NCBI GenBank assembly: GCA_023245435.1 | Contig: JAHFKH010000047.1 | Location: 1 to 5,215 of the forward strand | Source of the DNA: Candidatus Shapirobacteria bacterium | GTDB taxonomy: Bacteria > Patescibacteriota > Microgenomatia > UBA12405 | Direction of reading: 5' to 3' | Length of the DNA stretch: 5,215 bases | Shown here: piece after piece, positions 4,847 through 5,215 of the stretch | Layout of the letters: every line of letters begins with the position of its first letter | How positions within the stretch are numbered: position 1 is the stretch's first letter | The notes under the pieces: generated by a model | What the model saw: only the letters and a program-made list of their open reading frames with translations | The model's database searches: none | What the model was told of the DNA's origin: nothing | Made by a program: the position numbers and the translations under genes

Positions 4847-5215
4847 ATGGCAGACACATATAAAAGAAATAAGCCCCATGTTAACGTTGGTACTATTGGT
4901 CACGTCGATCATGGTAAAACAACCTTGACTGCGGCCATTTTAAAAGTTCAAGGTAATCCAAAATCATACGCCGATATCGCCAAGGGCGGTACTGTTCGTG
5001 ATGCCAGCAAAATCGTTACTATTGCTATTTCTCACGTTGAATACGAATCTGCTAATCGTCATTACGCTCACATCGACTGTCCGGGACACGCCGATTACGT
5101 CAAAAACATGATTACCGGTGCTGCTCAAATGGACGGCGCTATTCTTGTAGTTTCCGCACCAGATGGTCCAATGCCACAAACTCGTGAGCACGTTTTGTTA
5201 GCCAAACAGGTTAAC
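4847..5215 (+). CDS. tuf: Translation elongation factor Tu, N-terminal part (runs off the right edge)
   Basis: EF-Tu carries aminoacyl-tRNA to the ribosome A site as a GTP complex. The 123 visible codons cover about two thirds of the G domain of a protein that is normally near 395 residues. Clear marks are NKPHVNVGTIGHVDHGKTTLT with G1 at 18-25, DCPGH at 77-81 with catalytic His81, YVKNMITGAAQMDGAILVV and DGPMPQTREHVLLAKQV. G4 (NKxD) is beyond the edge. The odd part is switch I. Where EF-Tu usually reads PEEKARGITIN before the HVEY strand, this protein reads DASKIVTIAIS (52-62), and the segment between helix A and HVEY is about three residues shorter than in E. coli. The essential threonine can be aligned to Thr58. 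The sequence on both sides is canonical, so this is not a frameshift. The ATG gives a normal N-terminus. Confidence 0.97.
   Translation, partial: MADTYKRNKPHVNVGTIGHVDHGKTTLTAAILKVQGNPKSYADIAKGGTVRDASKIVTIAISHVEYESANRHYAHIDCPGHADYVKNMITGAAQMDGAILVVSAPDGPMPQTREHVLLAKQVN

Noticed and set aside
4949..5032. Frameshift or sequencing error as the cause of the odd EF-Tu loop
   Set aside because: The frame is the same before and after the loop, and the loop itself is well-formed coding sequence; paired errors would be needed.
4964..5191. Minus-strand open frame of 75 codons within tuf
   Set aside because: It is antisense to conserved EF-Tu codons and has no independent support.

Overview
The window is AT-rich DNA from a bacterium. 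It carries two translation elongation factor genes (fusA, then the start of tuf) beside a more variable accessory stretch. No gene has a convincing Shine-Dalgarno sequence at normal spacing. The EF-Tu has a strongly altered switch I, and the accessory genes look like a reduced-genome lineage. Together these hint at a Candidate Phyla Radiation bacterium, perhaps Microgenomates-like, but that placement is inference and no search was run.

Layout, left to right. Bases 1-697 (minus strand) hold the N-terminal part of an FAD/NAD(P)-binding oxidoreductase that runs off the left edge. Bases 698-853 are a divergent, very AT-rich spacer with a TATAAT box for the next gene. Bases 854-1801 (plus) encode an unrecognised membrane-anchored protein of 315 residues, bracketed by a perfect 15-bp direct repeat. 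Bases 1819-1932 (minus) are a 37-codon remnant that begins like the oxidoreductase at the left edge and then loses all resemblance. It starts one base after the stop of a Nudix hydrolase gene (1934-2470, minus). Bases 2471-2644 are a divergent control region with a perfect 16-bp palindrome, a second inverted repeat, two promoter candidates and a short heptamer repeat. Bases 2645-4750 (plus) are a complete fusA (EF-G). Bases 4751-4846 hold a stem-loop and a tuf promoter candidate. Bases 4847-5215 (plus) are the first 123 codons of tuf. No spacer exceeds 300 bases.

How the genes relate. fusA and tuf work together in the elongation cycle: EF-Tu delivers aminoacyl-tRNA and EF-G drives translocation. 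The usual upstream partners rpsL and rpsG are absent; a divergent Nudix gene takes their place. The left half looks like a rearranged locus. The remnant next to the Nudix gene suggests that a Nudix gene was once followed directly by an oxidoreductase gene, and that the membrane-protein block now separates the Nudix gene from the surviving oxidoreductase. I see no tRNA, rRNA, CRISPR array, transposase or clear intrinsic terminator.
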